Origin: Nocardioides pantholopis
Lineage (GTDB): Bacteria > Actinomycetota > Actinomycetes > Propionibacteriales > Nocardioidaceae
NCBI RefSeq assembly: GCF_003710085.1
Contig: NZ_CP033324.1
Span: 744,001-808,000 of the forward strand
Direction: 5' to 3'
DNA: 64,000 nucleotides
The notes beneath the pieces are model-generated. The model was not told the DNA's origin. It saw nothing but the letters and a program-made list of their open reading frames with translations, and made no database searches. Every line of letters starts with the position of its first letter. Positions within the stretch are counted from its first letter, which is position 1. A program made the position numbers and the translations under genes. Positions 1 through 8,674 of this stretch are shown one piece after another.

Positions 1-1
1 C

Positions 2-1321
2 CCGCCGCTGTGGCACGTGGTGTCCACGATGCTCTCCAAGGACCCCACCCTGCGGCTCTCTGCCCGGGCGACCGCGCAGGCGCTGCGGGACCTGCCGCCC
101 GAGGTGCTCGCCGCCGAGGCGCTGCCGGTGCAGCCGGCCCCGGACCAGTGGGAGGACGCCCAGCGGACCTCGATCCGCGCCGCGCCGCTGCGGGTGCAGG
201 CCGCTCCCGCCGACCTGGACGTCGGCCAGACCAACCTGCACGCCGTACCCGCCGAGTCGCTCGCGGAGCTGCTGGCCGCCCCCGGGCAGGTCGAGGCGCT
301 GGTCCCCGGCGCCGACCCTGACGCGTCGTCGATGACGCAGATCGGTGCCCCGGCGCCCCGGCACGCGCCGGCCCGCCTGGTGCCGGGGGTGACCTCGGCC
401 GACCTCGGCCCCGAGGGCGGCCACCGGCGCCGCTGGCCGTGGGTGGCCGGCGTGGCGGGGGTCCTGGCGGTGCTCACGGTCGTGCTGCTGCTGACCGGCG
501 TGATTGGCGGCGGTGACGACGACGGCGCGAAGAAGGACACGCCCGGTCCCGGGCAGGACGCGGCGATCACCGCGACCGGCCAGGGCGAGCGCTACGCGAC
601 CGGCCTGGAGGTCGAGAGCGCGGCGGAGTACGACCCGGTGGGCGGGGTCGCCCGGGTCACCTTCACCTACGAGACCTCTCGGACCCCGCTCTCCGGGGAG
701 CTGATGCAGGTGCTGCCCGCGAGCCCGGGGGAGACCACCTGCCCGGCCGCGGAGTGGGCCGGCGGCGCCCGGGTGACCGCTATCAACCCGACCGTGTCCG
801 GCCTGTCGGTGCGCTGCGGCTGGCGGGTGGACCCGGGCACCATCGACCAGCCGGTCGAGGTCACGGCCGACGTCTACGTGGACCTGGAGCCCTCCAGCGA
901 CGCGCTGCAGCAGTGGCTCGACAGCGCCGAGGAGGCGACCGGCGCGGCCCTGGACGCCGTACCGGCCGGCTACGACTACGCAGTGCAGCGGATGCAGGGC
1001 ATCTCGATCTCCGTCGGCAGCGTCACCCGGCGCTCCAGCCGCCAGCCGATCCCGTACGCCGTACTGCCGGTGTGGCCCGGTGGTCCCGACCCGGTCAACC
1101 CGCTCTACCGCAGCCCGTCCAAGGGCGCCCCGCCCACCGACGCCCTGCGCAACGTGGCCGGCGGGGGGCTCGAGGCCGTCGACGTCGACGCCTGCCGCGG
1201 CGCCATCGTGGGCGGGGTCGACCTGGAGGCCGACTTCGCCTTCCGCGGCTGCACGCTCGGCGTGACGATCGGCGAGCTCAGCGCCGAGACGAGCTTCGAC
1301 ATCCTCCCCTCCGGCAGCTAG
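2..1321 (+). CDS. Membrane-anchored Ser/Thr protein kinase-like protein, 3' part (partial at left edge)
   Basis: The reading frame is open from base 2 and the gene runs off the left edge. The first visible residues (PPLWHVVSTMLSKDPTLR, then a short helix ending in LRDLP) look like the end of the C-lobe of an actinobacterial Ser/Thr kinase, but the catalytic motifs are outside the window. A linker follows, then one membrane helix at about visible residues 145-168 (WPWVAGVAGVLAVLTVV), then an outer domain of about 270 residues with at least four Cys and no family I recognise. It stops 10 bases before the FHA/FtsK gene, so the two are probably co-transcribed and act together in type VII secretion or its signalling. 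The kinase assignment is an inference from the short tail. Confidence 0.6.
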   Translation, partial: PPLWHVVSTMLSKDPTLRLSARATAQALRDLPPEVLAAEALPVQPAPDQWEDAQRTSIRAAPLRVQAAPADLDVGQTNLHAVPAESLAELLAAPGQVEALVPGADPDASSMTQIGAPAPRHAPARLVPGVTSADLGPEGGHRRRWPWVAGVAGVLAVLTVVLLLTGVIGGGDDDGAKKDTPGPGQDAAITATGQGERYATGLEVESAAEYDPVGGVARVTFTYETSRTPLSGELMQVLPASPGETTCPAAEWAGGARVTAINPTVSGLSVRCGWRVDPGTIDQPVEVTADVYVDLEPSSDALQQWLDSAEEATGAALDAVPAGYDYAVQRMQGISISVGSVTRRSSRQPIPYAVLPVWPGGPDPVNPLYRSPSKGAPPTDALRNVAGGGLEAVDVDACRGAIVGGVDLEADFAFRGCTLGVTIGELSAETSFDILPSGS

Positions 1322-1331
1322 GAGCACGCAC

Positions 1332-4300
1332 TTGCGCATCACCGTCACCCTCGAGACCCCGAGCGCCAGCGCCGACGTCCTCGTGGACTGCGACGACGCG
1401 ACCCCGGCGGCCGCGCTCGACGCCACGCTGTGCGGGCAGGTCGGCATGGCCGCGGGCTCGATGGTGGTGGCGCCGCGCAGCACCGACTCCCGGCCGGCCC
1501 CGACGACCGGGACCATCGCGGACCTGGGGCTGCGCGACGGCATGCGGGTGGGCTTCGGCTCCCACCAGCCCGCCGTACCGCTCCCGTCCGACCGGGGCGT
1601 GCAGCTGCACGTCGTCGGTGGCCCGGACAGCGGCGCGGTCTTCGCGCTGCCGCTGGGGGTCCACGAGGTGGGCCGCAGCGGGCCGGTGTCCTGGCGGGAC
1701 CACTCGCTCTCGCGCCGGCACTGCCGGGTCGTCGTGAGCCCGGAGTCCGCCACCGTCACCGACCTCGGCTCCAGCAACGGGACCCGGGTCGACGGCGAGG
1801 ACTGCGAGCCGCACGAGCCGCGCCCGTGGGGGTTCGGCCAGGTGCTCGAGATCGGCGACTCGCTGGTCGAGCTGCGGCCCGCCCGGCCCTCCGACGCCAC
1901 TGTCGAGACCGGGGACCCGGGATGGCTGGGGTTCCTGCGGCCGCCGCGGATCGTGCCGTTCCACGCCTCCCCGAGCGTCGAGGTGCCGAGCGCGCCGAAG
2001 AGCCGGCAGCGGCGCAAGATCCCGCTGATCGCGATGCTGGTCCCGATGGTCTTCGGCATCAGCATGGCGCTGATCCTCAAGACGCCGACGTTCCTGCTCT
2101 TCGCGCTGATGAGCCCGGTGATGCTCGGGGCGAACTTCATCTCCGACCGGCGCGGGGAGGCCCGGGACCACCGGGAGGCGGTCGCGCAGTACGAGAAGGA
2201 CCTGGCCGAGGCGCAGCGCCGCCTCGAGGAGGGCGTGCGCAGCGAGCAGGCCCGGCTGCGGGCCGAGCAGCCCGACGCCGCCGACACGTTCCTCACCTGC
2301 GTGCTGCCGGGCCGTCGGCTCTGGGAGCGCCGCCGCCACGACCCGGACGCGCTGCTGGTCCGCCTCGGCACCAGCGACCTGCCCTCGACCGTGACCGTCA
2401 CCGGCGAGAAGTCCGGGGCCGACCACGAGCTGCACGCGGTCCCGGTCGGGTTCGGGCTGGGACAGGCGCACGTGGTCGGCATCGCCGGGCCGCACGACGC
2501 CGTGGACGGGGCGCTGCGCTGGACCGTGGCCCAGCTCGCCGCCTACCACGCCCCCCGGGACCTCACGATGTCGTTCCTGACCACCCGGGGCGGCCAGGAG
2601 TGGAGCTGGCTGCGGTGGCTGCCGCACCTGCGCCCGGAGGAGGCCGACAGCTGCCTGGCGATGGTCGGCAACGACACCGAGACCCTCACCGCCCAGGTCG
2701 CCGCCCTCACCGCGCTGGTCAAGGCGCGCAAGGAGATCGCCGGGGACAACCGCGCGGTCACCGCCGACAGCTTCCCGGCGCACGTCGCGGTGCTGCACGG
2801 CTACCGCGCCATGCGGGGCGTGCTGGGCCTGGGCCAGGTGCTCGAGGACGGGCCGTCGGTCGGCGTCTACGCGATCTGCACCGACGACAGCGAGAAGTCC
2901 CTGCCGGAGCGGTGCACGGCCACCTTCGTCCTGGACCCCGCGAACCCGTCGTACGCCGCGCTGCGCCGCAGCGGGCAGGCGCCGCTGCCGCGGGTCCTGG
3001 CCGAGGGCGTCAGCGCCGGCTGGGCGGACCGGGTGGCGCGGGAGCTCTCGCCGCTGCGCGACGTCGGCGCCCAGCAGCAGGGCGAGAGCCTGCCGGACAG
3101 CGCCCGGCTGCTCGACGTCACCGGCATGGAGCCGCCGACCGCGGACGCGGTCCGGGCGCGCTGGATGATGGAGCCGCGCAGCACCACGATGACCCTCGGC
3201 GTCGGGCTGGACGGGCCGTTCAGCCTCGACCTGCGCTCCGACGGCCCGCACGGCCTGATCGCCGGCATGACCGGCTCCGGCAAGACCGAGCTGCTGCAGA
3301 CGATCATCGCCTCGCTGGCGATCGCGAACCGCCCGGAGTGGCTGAACTTCGTGCTCATCGACTACAAGGGCGACAGCGCCTTCAAGGACTGCGTCAACCT
3401 GCCGCACACGGTCGGCAAGGTCAACGACCTCGACCCCTACCTGGTCGAGCGCGCGCTGGCGTCGCTCGAGGCCGAGATGGACGTGCGCAAGAACTTCCTC
3501 GCCGAGGCCGGCACCAAGGACATCGAGGACTACCAGGACCTGTACTCCCGGGAGCCGCACCGGCCGCCGCTGCCCCGCCTGGTCCTGGTGATCGACGAGT
3601 TCGCGGAGCTCGCCAAGGAGCTGCCCGACTTCATGACCGGCCTGGTCAGCATCGCCCAGCTCGGCCGCAGCCTCGGCGTACACCTGCTGCTCGCCACCCA
3701 GCGCCCCAGCGGCGTGGTCTCCCCGGCGATCCGCGCCAACACCAACCTGCGCATCGCGCTGCGGGTCGCGGACTCCGCCGACAGCACCGACGTGCTCCAG
3801 ACGGCGGACGCCGCACGGATCCCGAAGAGTGCACCGGGCCGGGCCTACGCCCGGCTCGGGGCCGGCGCGCTGCTCGCGTTCCAGTCCGGCCGCGTGGGCG
3901 GGCGGCGTCCGGGCGCGGTCGCGGTCGACCTGCCCGCGCCGTTCGTGGCCCAGGTCGGCTGGCGCGCGCTGGGCTACGCCAGCCCCCGGCCGCCGCGGGT
4001 CAAGCAGGAGGAGGTCGTCGACACCGATCTCGCCGCGCTGGTGCGGGCCGTCGCCGACGCCTCCACCCAGGAGGGCGTGCCGGCGCAGCGCCAGCCCTGG
4101 CTGCCACCGCTGCCCACGCGGGTGCTGTGGGATGAGTGGGTCACCGACTCGCCCCGGCGCGGCGAGGTGCCGGCCCTGCCGTTCGCCCGCCGCGACCTGC
4201 CCGCCCTGCAGCGCCAGGTCGTCGCCGACCTCGACCTCGACCGCGACGGCCACCTCTTCCTGGTGGGCTCCGCGCGCAGCGGCCGCTCCCAGGCGCTGCG

Positions 4301-5657
4301 CACGATCGCCGGCTCCATCGCCCGGCTCGCGGACCCCTCCGACGTGCACGTCTACGGCCTGGACTGCGGCAGCGGGGCGTTGAACGCGCTGACCGCGCTG
4401 CCGCACTGCGGCGCGGTGGTCGGCCGCGCCGAGACCGAGCGGGCCACCCGGCTGCTCACCAAGCTGGCCAACGAGGTCGACGACCGGCAGCGCCGGCTCG
4501 CCGAGCAGGGGTACGCCGACATCCGCGAGCAGCGCGCCGCGGACGCCGACCCGCTGCCCCACGTCGTGGTGATGATCGACCGCTGGGAGGGCTTCGTGAC
4601 GACCCTCGGCGAGATCGACCCGCTCACCGACGTGGTGCTGAAGCTGCTGCGCGAGGGGGCCAGCGCCGGCGTGCACCTCGTGATCACCGGCGACCGGTCA
4701 CTGGTCAGCTCCTCGCGGATGTCGACGACGACCGAGAACAAGATCGCTCTCAAGATGGCCGACAAGGGCGACTATTCACTGGTGGGGGTCAACCCCAAGC
4801 AGGTCCCGGACCGGGTGCCGCCGGGCCGCGGCTACGTCGCCGCGGACGGCACCGAGATGCAGGTCATGCTGCTCGCCGCCGACGAGTCCGGGCAGGCCCA
4901 GGCTGCGGCGTTGCAGGCCCTGGGCCAGGAGGCCCGGTCCCGGGTCGACGCCACCACCCGCAAGCCGTTCCGCGTCGACGTGCTGCCGACCCGGATGGAG
5001 CTGGAGCAGGCGCTCGCGCTGCGCCCGGAGAGGGCCGCGGACCCGTTCGTGCTGGTGGGCGTCGGCGGCGACGAGCTCACGGCGTACGCCCCCGACCTGG
5101 GGCGCAGCAGCAGCTTCATCGTGGCCGGACCCGGCCGCTCGGGCCGGTCCACGGTCCTGGTCGCCGCCGCGCGGGCCGCGATCGCCACCGGCGCCTGCGT
5201 CGTGGGCCTCGCGCCCCGCCCGAGCCCGGTGCGCGACCTCGACGGGACCGCCGGGGTGCTCGGGGTCTTCACCGACCCGGCGACGCCGGCCGCGACCATC
5301 GAGGAGCTGGTGGCCGGGGCGGGACGCCCGGTCGTTCTGGTGATCGACGACGGGGAGGGGCTGCGCGACGCCGCGGCGTCGGAGTTCTTCGCCCGCGTGG
5401 TCAAGGGCCAGGTCGAGGGCTGCTTCCTGCTCCTGGGCGGCAACGCCGACGGCGTCGCGGCCGGGCTCAGCGGCTGGCAGGTCGAGGCAAAGAAGGCCCG
5501 GCAGGGCCTGCTGCTCTCGCCGCAGGGCATCAGCGACGGCGACCTGGTCGGCGTGCGGATCCCGCGCAACGCGCTGGGCCGCACCGTGCAGCCGGGCCGC
5601 GGCTGGCTGCACTTCGGTGACGGCGTGCTGACCCAGGTCGCCACGGTCCTCGCCTGA
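1332..5657 (+). CDS. eccC: FHA-FtsK/SpoIIIE type VII secretion ATPase (EccC/EssC-like)
   Basis: This is the motor ATPase of a type VII (ESX) secretion system, 1441 residues, full length for the family. It starts at TTG with GGAG 7 bases upstream. Visible order: ubiquitin-like start, an FHA domain at about 90-180 (GRSGP, SRRHC, SSNGT), two membrane helices at about 229-270, then three FtsK-type ATPase domains. The first is intact: Walker A GMTGSGKTE at about 645-653 and Walker B VLVIDEFAE with D755-E756. The second (VGSARSGRSQ ... VVVMIDRWEG) and third (AGPGRSGRST ... VVLVIDDGE) have Arg in place of the Walker Lys, as is common for the regulatory ATPase domains of EccC/EssC. A fused FHA domain is the EssC layout. 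FHA domains bind phosphothreonine, which fits the kinase-like gene just upstream. Convergent with a WXG100 gene. Confidence 0.9.
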   Translation: MRITVTLETPSASADVLVDCDDATPAAALDATLCGQVGMAAGSMVVAPRSTDSRPAPTTGTIADLGLRDGMRVGFGSHQPAVPLPSDRGVQLHVVGGPDSGAVFALPLGVHEVGRSGPVSWRDHSLSRRHCRVVVSPESATVTDLGSSNGTRVDGEDCEPHEPRPWGFGQVLEIGDSLVELRPARPSDATVETGDPGWLGFLRPPRIVPFHASPSVEVPSAPKSRQRRKIPLIAMLVPMVFGISMALILKTPTFLLFALMSPVMLGANFISDRRGEARDHREAVAQYEKDLAEAQRRLEEGVRSEQARLRAEQPDAADTFLTCVLPGRRLWERRRHDPDALLVRLGTSDLPSTVTVTGEKSGADHELHAVPVGFGLGQAHVVGIAGPHDAVDGALRWTVAQLAAYHAPRDLTMSFLTTRGGQEWSWLRWLPHLRPEEADSCLAMVGNDTETLTAQVAALTALVKARKEIAGDNRAVTADSFPAHVAVLHGYRAMRGVLGLGQVLEDGPSVGVYAICTDDSEKSLPERCTATFVLDPANPSYAALRRSGQAPLPRVLAEGVSAGWADRVARELSPLRDVGAQQQGESLPDSARLLDVTGMEPPTADAVRARWMMEPRSTTMTLGVGLDGPFSLDLRSDGPHGLIAGMTGSGKTELLQTIIASLAIANRPEWLNFVLIDYKGDSAFKDCVNLPHTVGKVNDLDPYLVERALASLEAEMDVRKNFLAEAGTKDIEDYQDLYSREPHRPPLPRLVLVIDEFAELAKELPDFMTGLVSIAQLGRSLGVHLLLATQRPSGVVSPAIRANTNLRIALRVADSADSTDVLQTADAARIPKSAPGRAYARLGAGALLAFQSGRVGGRRPGAVAVDLPAPFVAQVGWRALGYASPRPPRVKQEEVVDTDLAALVRAVADASTQEGVPAQRQPWLPPLPTRVLWDEWVTDSPRRGEVPALPFARRDLPALQRQVVADLDLDRDGHLFLVGSARSGRSQALRTIAGSIARLADPSDVHVYGLDCGSGALNALTALPHCGAVVGRAETERATRLLTKLANEVDDRQRRLAEQGYADIREQRAADADPLPHVVVMIDRWEGFVTTLGEIDPLTDVVLKLLREGASAGVHLVITGDRSLVSSSRMSTTTENKIALKMADKGDYSLVGVNPKQVPDRVPPGRGYVAADGTEMQVMLLAADESGQAQAAALQALGQEARSRVDATTRKPFRVDVLPTRMELEQALALRPERAADPFVLVGVGGDELTAYAPDLGRSSSFIVAGPGRSGRSTVLVAAARAAIATGACVVGLAPRPSPVRDLDGTAGVLGVFTDPATPAATIEELVAGAGRPVVLVIDDGEGLRDAAASEFFARVVKGQVEGCFLLLGGNADGVAAGLSGWQVEAKKARQGLLLSPQGISDGDLVGVRIPRNALGRTVQPGRGWLHFGDGVLTQVATVLA

Positions 5658-5693
5658 GACCGTCCTCGCCTGAGCGGCCCCGGACGCACGGAA

Positions 5694-5719
5694 GGGGTCA
5701 CCGCAGGTGCGGTGACCCC
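5694..5719. terminator. Bidirectional terminator hairpin
   Basis: A perfect 11-bp stem (GGGGTCACCGC / GCGGTGACCCC) with loop AGGT lies between the stop of the FtsK-type gene and the stop of the convergent WXG100 gene. It is placed to end both transcripts. There is no strong T-run on either side, as is usual in high-GC actinobacteria. Confidence 0.75.
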
Positions 5720-5754
5720 AACCGGTCACGGACGCCGCCATCAGCGGCGGTCAG

Positions 5755-6048
5755 TCACTTCAGCGCGTTGGCCAGCTCGGTGTCGACGTTCTGGAAGGCC
5801 TCGGCGGCCTTGTTGAGGTAGGTGCCCATGCCGTCGAGGCCCTCGAGGGTCTTGCTGACGCCGGTGCTGAACTCCTCGTAGGAGCCACGGAACGCGGCGG
5901 AGGCGGTGTCGGTGACGAAGCCGCCGCTGACCAGCGCCTCGACCTGGCCCTTCAGTGCGGTGAGCTGGTTCTCGATCTCGATGCGGCCGTTGTTGAGCTT
6001 GGTCGCCTGGTCGCGCATCTGGTCGTAGGTAACGTTCACATTCGCCAC
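5755..6048 (-). CDS. WXG100/ESAT-6-like protein (97 aa), non-canonical turn
   Basis: Small alpha-helical protein of the WXG100 superfamily, the usual substrate class of type VII secretion. I chose the GTG at 6048 (VANVNVTYDQM) because GAGGAG lies 6 bases upstream and it gives the standard length of about 97 residues; a start at 6114 would add 22 non-conserved residues. Two helices flank a central turn, and the C-terminal helix has the amphipathic pattern of the family. At the turn, where W-x-G is expected, the sequence reads GGFVTDTAS, so the Trp is replaced by Phe and the second Gly is lost. It is convergent with the EccC-like ATPase, which supports a role as its substrate or partner. Confidence 0.8.
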   Translation of the reverse strand: MANVNVTYDQMRDQATKLNNGRIEIENQLTALKGQVEALVSGGFVTDTASAAFRGSYEEFSTGVSKTLEGLDGMGTYLNKAAEAFQNVDTELANALK

Positions 6049-6384
6049 GGTGGTACTCCTCGGAAGTCGGTTCTGCTCTTCGGCGGCGCCGGCACCGGGG
6101 GTGTCGACAGACACACCATCACCCTTCGCCGCGCCGATGAAACCTCCCTGCGACTAATTTCCGCGGGGGCCAGACCACGGCCGATTCGCGGCGTACGCCG
6201 CAGGCCGGTTAGACTGCTGTGGTTGCCTCGGCGAGGGAGCGCGCCCGGCCGGATCGGCCGGTTGCTCCGTGATCGACAGGGCGGGCCAGACCACTGCGCC
6301 GCACTGCTCGAGCACGAGCGTGCGGCGTTCCTCGTTGCGGGCCATCACCGATCATCTGTCGTCTGCCCCGCACCGAGGAGAACC
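6049..6384. promoter_or_regulatory. Intergenic region with divergent promoters and structured rplY leader
   Basis: This 336-base gap separates the WXG100 gene (minus) from rplY (plus). It holds a perfect 14-bp palindrome GCGGCGTACGCCGC at 6188-6201, followed by a -10-like TAGACT at 6210-6215. Transcription from there would leave a leader of roughly 160 bases before the rplY ATG. Two hairpins lie in that leader: CCGGCC...GGCCGG near 6245-6261, and a long one at 6298-6326 (7-bp stem GCCGCAC/GTGCGGC, one bulged T, 5-bp stem GCTCG/CGAGC, loop AGCA). I see no gene in it. Confidence 0.5.
6298..6326 (+). promoter_or_regulatory. Hairpin in the rplY 5' leader (possible attenuator or autoregulatory site)
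   Basis: The arms GCCGCAC-T-GCTCG and CGAGC-GTGCGGC pair over 12 base pairs with a single bulged T and a four-base loop. It lies 58 bases before the L25 start codon. Ribosomal protein leaders often carry autoregulatory structures, but no such element is established for this L25 lineage to my knowledge, so the function is an inference. Confidence 0.4.
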
Positions 6385-7032
6385 ATGTCCGCCGAGAAGA
6401 TCACCGCCGAGACCCGCACCGAGTTCGGCAAGGGCGCCGCGCGCCGCATCCGCCGCGAGGACAAGGTGCCCGCCGTCATCTACGGCCACGGCAACGACCC
6501 GATCCACATCAAGCTGCCCGGCCACGCCACGATGATGGCGCTCAAGCACGGCGGCGCGAACGCGCTGCTCGAGCTCGACCTGGACGGCAAGACCCACCTG
6601 GCGCTGACCAAGCAGGTCCAGATCGACCCGATCAAGCGCCACCTCGAGCACGTCGACTTCGTCGCGGTCATCAAGGGCGAGAAGGTCACCGTCGACGTCC
6701 CGCTGCTGCTGGTCGGCGACGCCGCCCGGGAGACCCTGGTCGTCACCGAGAACCCGACCGTGCAGATCGAGGCCGAGGCCACGCACATCCCCGAGGCCAT
6801 CGAGGTCTCGATCGAGGGCGCCGCGGCGGGCACCCAGATCCTGGCCTCCGACCTGCAGCTGCCGAAGGGCTCCACGCTGCTGGTCGACCCCGAGACCCTG
6901 ATGGTCAACGTCACCGAGCAGCAGAGCGCCGCGTCGCTGGAGGCCGACCTGGAGGTCGCCGAGGCCGAGGCCGGCATCGAGAAGGACGAGCCCGAGACCG
7001 AGGGTGACAGCGAGGCCGCCACCGAGGAGTGA
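6385..7032 (+). CDS. rplY: 50S ribosomal protein L25/general stress protein Ctc
   Basis: Binds 5S rRNA in the large ribosomal subunit. 215 residues, the long Ctc (TL5) form: an N-terminal L25 domain at about 1-95 (RTEFGKGAARRIRR, VPAVIYGHG) and a C-terminal beta domain at about 100-190, then an acidic tail rich in Glu. The ATG at 6385 has GAGGAG 6 bases upstream; an in-frame extension to 6223 has no matching protein sequence and crosses the leader hairpins. The next gene is pth, 44 bases downstream, the classic actinobacterial rplY-pth pairing. Confidence 0.95.
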   Translation: MSAEKITAETRTEFGKGAARRIRREDKVPAVIYGHGNDPIHIKLPGHATMMALKHGGANALLELDLDGKTHLALTKQVQIDPIKRHLEHVDFVAVIKGEKVTVDVPLLLVGDAARETLVVTENPTVQIEAEATHIPEAIEVSIEGAAAGTQILASDLQLPKGSTLLVDPETLMVNVTEQQSAASLEADLEVAEAEAGIEKDEPETEGDSEAATEE

Positions 7033-7076
7033 CCCTCCTCCGCTGGCGCACGAACCCCAGGAAGGGCCGGGACCCC

Positions 7077-7682
7077 ATGTCCGACGACACCGACGGCACT
7101 GCCGTCTGGCTGGTTGTCGGGCTCGGGAATCCCGGCCCGACCTATGCCGGGCACCGGCACAACATCGGCTACCTCGTCAACGACGAGCTGGCCAAGCGGA
7201 TGGGCTCGGGCTTCCGGGCCCACAAGACCGGCCGGGCCGACGTGGTCGAGGGCCGGCTCGGCGCGCCGGGGACCGGGGCGCCACGCGTGGTGCTGGCCCG
7301 GCCCCGCTGCTACATGAACGAGGTCGGTGGCCCGGTCAAGGCCCTGGCGACGTTCTACAAGGTCCCGCCCGCTCGGATCGTCGCCGTCCATGACGAGCTC
7401 GACCTGCCCTTCGACACGATGCGGGTCAAGCTCGGCGGCGGCGACAACGGGCACAACGGGCTGAAGTCGATGCGGTCCTCCCTCGGCACCGGCGACTTCC
7501 ACCGGGTCCGGGTCGGCATCGGCCGGCCTCCGGGCCGACAGGACGTCGCCGACTTCGTGCTGTCGAACTACTCCGCAGCCGAGCGGAAGGTGCTGCCGTT
7601 CTGCGTGGACACGGCCGCCGACGCGGTCGAGTCGCTGGTCAGCCACGGCCTCGAGCGCACCCAGCAGCAGTTCAACTCCTGA
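7077..7682 (+). CDS. pth: Peptidyl-tRNA hydrolase
   Basis: Cleaves the ester bond of peptidyl-tRNAs released by stalled ribosomes, recycling tRNA in the cytoplasm. 201 residues, normal for Pth. Signatures: VVGLGNPGPTYAGHRHNIGY (the Asn of GLGNPG and catalytic His28 in HRHNIG), CYMNEVGGPVK, and VHDELDLPF with the catalytic-site Asp. The ATG at 7077 follows an AGGAAGG Shine-Dalgarno sequence. It lies directly downstream of rplY and is probably co-transcribed with it. Confidence 0.97.
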   Translation: MSDDTDGTAVWLVVGLGNPGPTYAGHRHNIGYLVNDELAKRMGSGFRAHKTGRADVVEGRLGAPGTGAPRVVLARPRCYMNEVGGPVKALATFYKVPPARIVAVHDELDLPFDTMRVKLGGGDNGHNGLKSMRSSLGTGDFHRVRVGIGRPPGRQDVADFVLSNYSAAERKVLPFCVDTAADAVESLVSHGLERTQQQFNS

Positions 7683-7804
7683 TGGCGGGCCGGGCGGCCG
7701 GCACCCCTGCCACCTGGTCGGCACCAGCACGCCTACCGGGCCGCGGCCTGGATCCGGAGCGGCTGCTGCGGTCCCTGCTCGCGGGCGAGGGTCTGCTGCC
7801 CGGT

Positions 7805-7810
7805 TAGGGT
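7805..7810 (+). promoter_or_regulatory. -10 element of a leaderless promoter (cysQ-like gene)
   Basis: TAGGGT ends 7 bases before the GTG at 7818. A TANNNT hexamer 6-7 bases before a start codon, with no Shine-Dalgarno sequence, is the usual form of leaderless transcripts in actinobacteria. It decides the start in favour of 7818 over the GTG at 7809, which lies inside the hexamer. Confidence 0.65.
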
Positions 7811-7817
7811 GGCGCCC

Positions 7818-8660
7818 GTGACCTTCGACCCCGGAACGCCGCCCCCGAACGCCCTGCTCGCCGGATCGGGGCTCGCCGGATCGGGGCTCGCCGGAGCCGG
7901 CGACGACCACGCCCTCGCGGCCTGGCTCGCCGAGGCCGCCGGCGGGCGGCTGCTCGAGGTGCGCGGCGAGGGCCTGGAGGGCCGCGAGCTCAAGGACGCC
8001 GGCGACCAGGCGGCGCACGAGCTGCTGATGCGGCTGCTGGCCGAGTACCGCCCCGACGACGCCGTGCTCTCCGAGGAGGGCAAGGACGACAAGGTCCGCC
8101 TCGGGGCCGACCGGGTCTGGATCGTCGACCCGCTGGACGGGACCCGGGAGTTCTCCGAGGTGCCGCGCGACGACTGGGCCGTGCACGTCGCGCTGTGGGA
8201 GCGCACCGCCGAGGGCGGGGACCTGACCGCCGGCGCGGTCGCCCAGCCGGCGCTGGGGGAGACCTTCGGCACCGGGACGCCTCCCGTCCTCGCGCCGCGC
8301 ACCTCGCCGCGGCCCCGGATCGCGGTCTCGCGCAGCCGCCCGCCGGCGTTCGTGCCGGTGCTTGCCGAGGAGATCGACGCCGAGCTGGTGGCGATGGGGT
8401 CGGCCGGGGTGAAGGTGATGTCGGTCGTGCGGGACCTCACCGACGCCTACGTGCACGCCGGGGGCCAGTACGAGTGGGACTCCGCCGCGCCGGTGGCCGT
8501 CGCCCGGGCGGCCGGGCTGTTCACGTCCCGGATCGACGGCAGCCCGCTGCAGTACAACCAGGAGGACGTCTACCTCCCGGACCTGATCGTGTGCCGTCCC
8601 GAGCTCGCCGACACGATCCTCGACTTCGTCGCCCGGCACGGCGTCACCTCCGCCGGCTGA
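7818..8660 (+). CDS. cysQ: CysQ-type 3'(2'),5'-bisphosphate nucleotidase / inositol monophosphatase family
   Basis: Mg/Li-sensitive phosphatase fold. 280 residues with both family metal sites: S85-E86-E87-G and W101-IVDPLDGT (D104, D107), plus a C-terminal YEWDSAAPVAVARAAG metal/substrate loop. Members act on 3'-phosphoadenosine 5'-phosphate (PAP) or on inositol phosphates. The YEWDSAAP context and length favour the CysQ branch. PAP is the by-product of sulfotransferases, and three sulfotransferase genes lie 11-17 kb downstream, so PAP removal would be useful here, but that link is an inference. The N-terminus contains two copies of a 15-bp repeat (LAGSGLAGSG). Probably leaderless. Confidence 0.8.
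   Translation: MTFDPGTPPPNALLAGSGLAGSGLAGAGDDHALAAWLAEAAGGRLLEVRGEGLEGRELKDAGDQAAHELLMRLLAEYRPDDAVLSEEGKDDKVRLGADRVWIVDPLDGTREFSEVPRDDWAVHVALWERTAEGGDLTAGAVAQPALGETFGTGTPPVLAPRTSPRPRIAVSRSRPPAFVPVLAEEIDAELVAMGSAGVKVMSVVRDLTDAYVHAGGQYEWDSAAPVAVARAAGLFTSRIDGSPLQYNQEDVYLPDLIVCRPELADTILDFVARHGVTSAG
7856..7895 (+). repeat. 15-bp tandem repeat inside the cysQ-like gene
   Basis: GCTCGCCGGATCGGG occurs twice head to tail (7856-7870, 7871-7885) and a 10-base partial third copy follows. It encodes LAGSG repeats in the non-conserved N-terminus, so copy-number changes of one unit would stay in frame. Confidence 0.8.
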
Positions 8661-8674
8661 GCAGTCCGCCACCC

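Noticed and set aside
1278..4676. Long open frame opposite the FtsK-type ATPase gene
   Set aside because: It is antisense to an intact conserved gene, has low-complexity Arg/Gly/Ala/Val composition and no recognisable domain. Such frames are common in 75% GC DNA.
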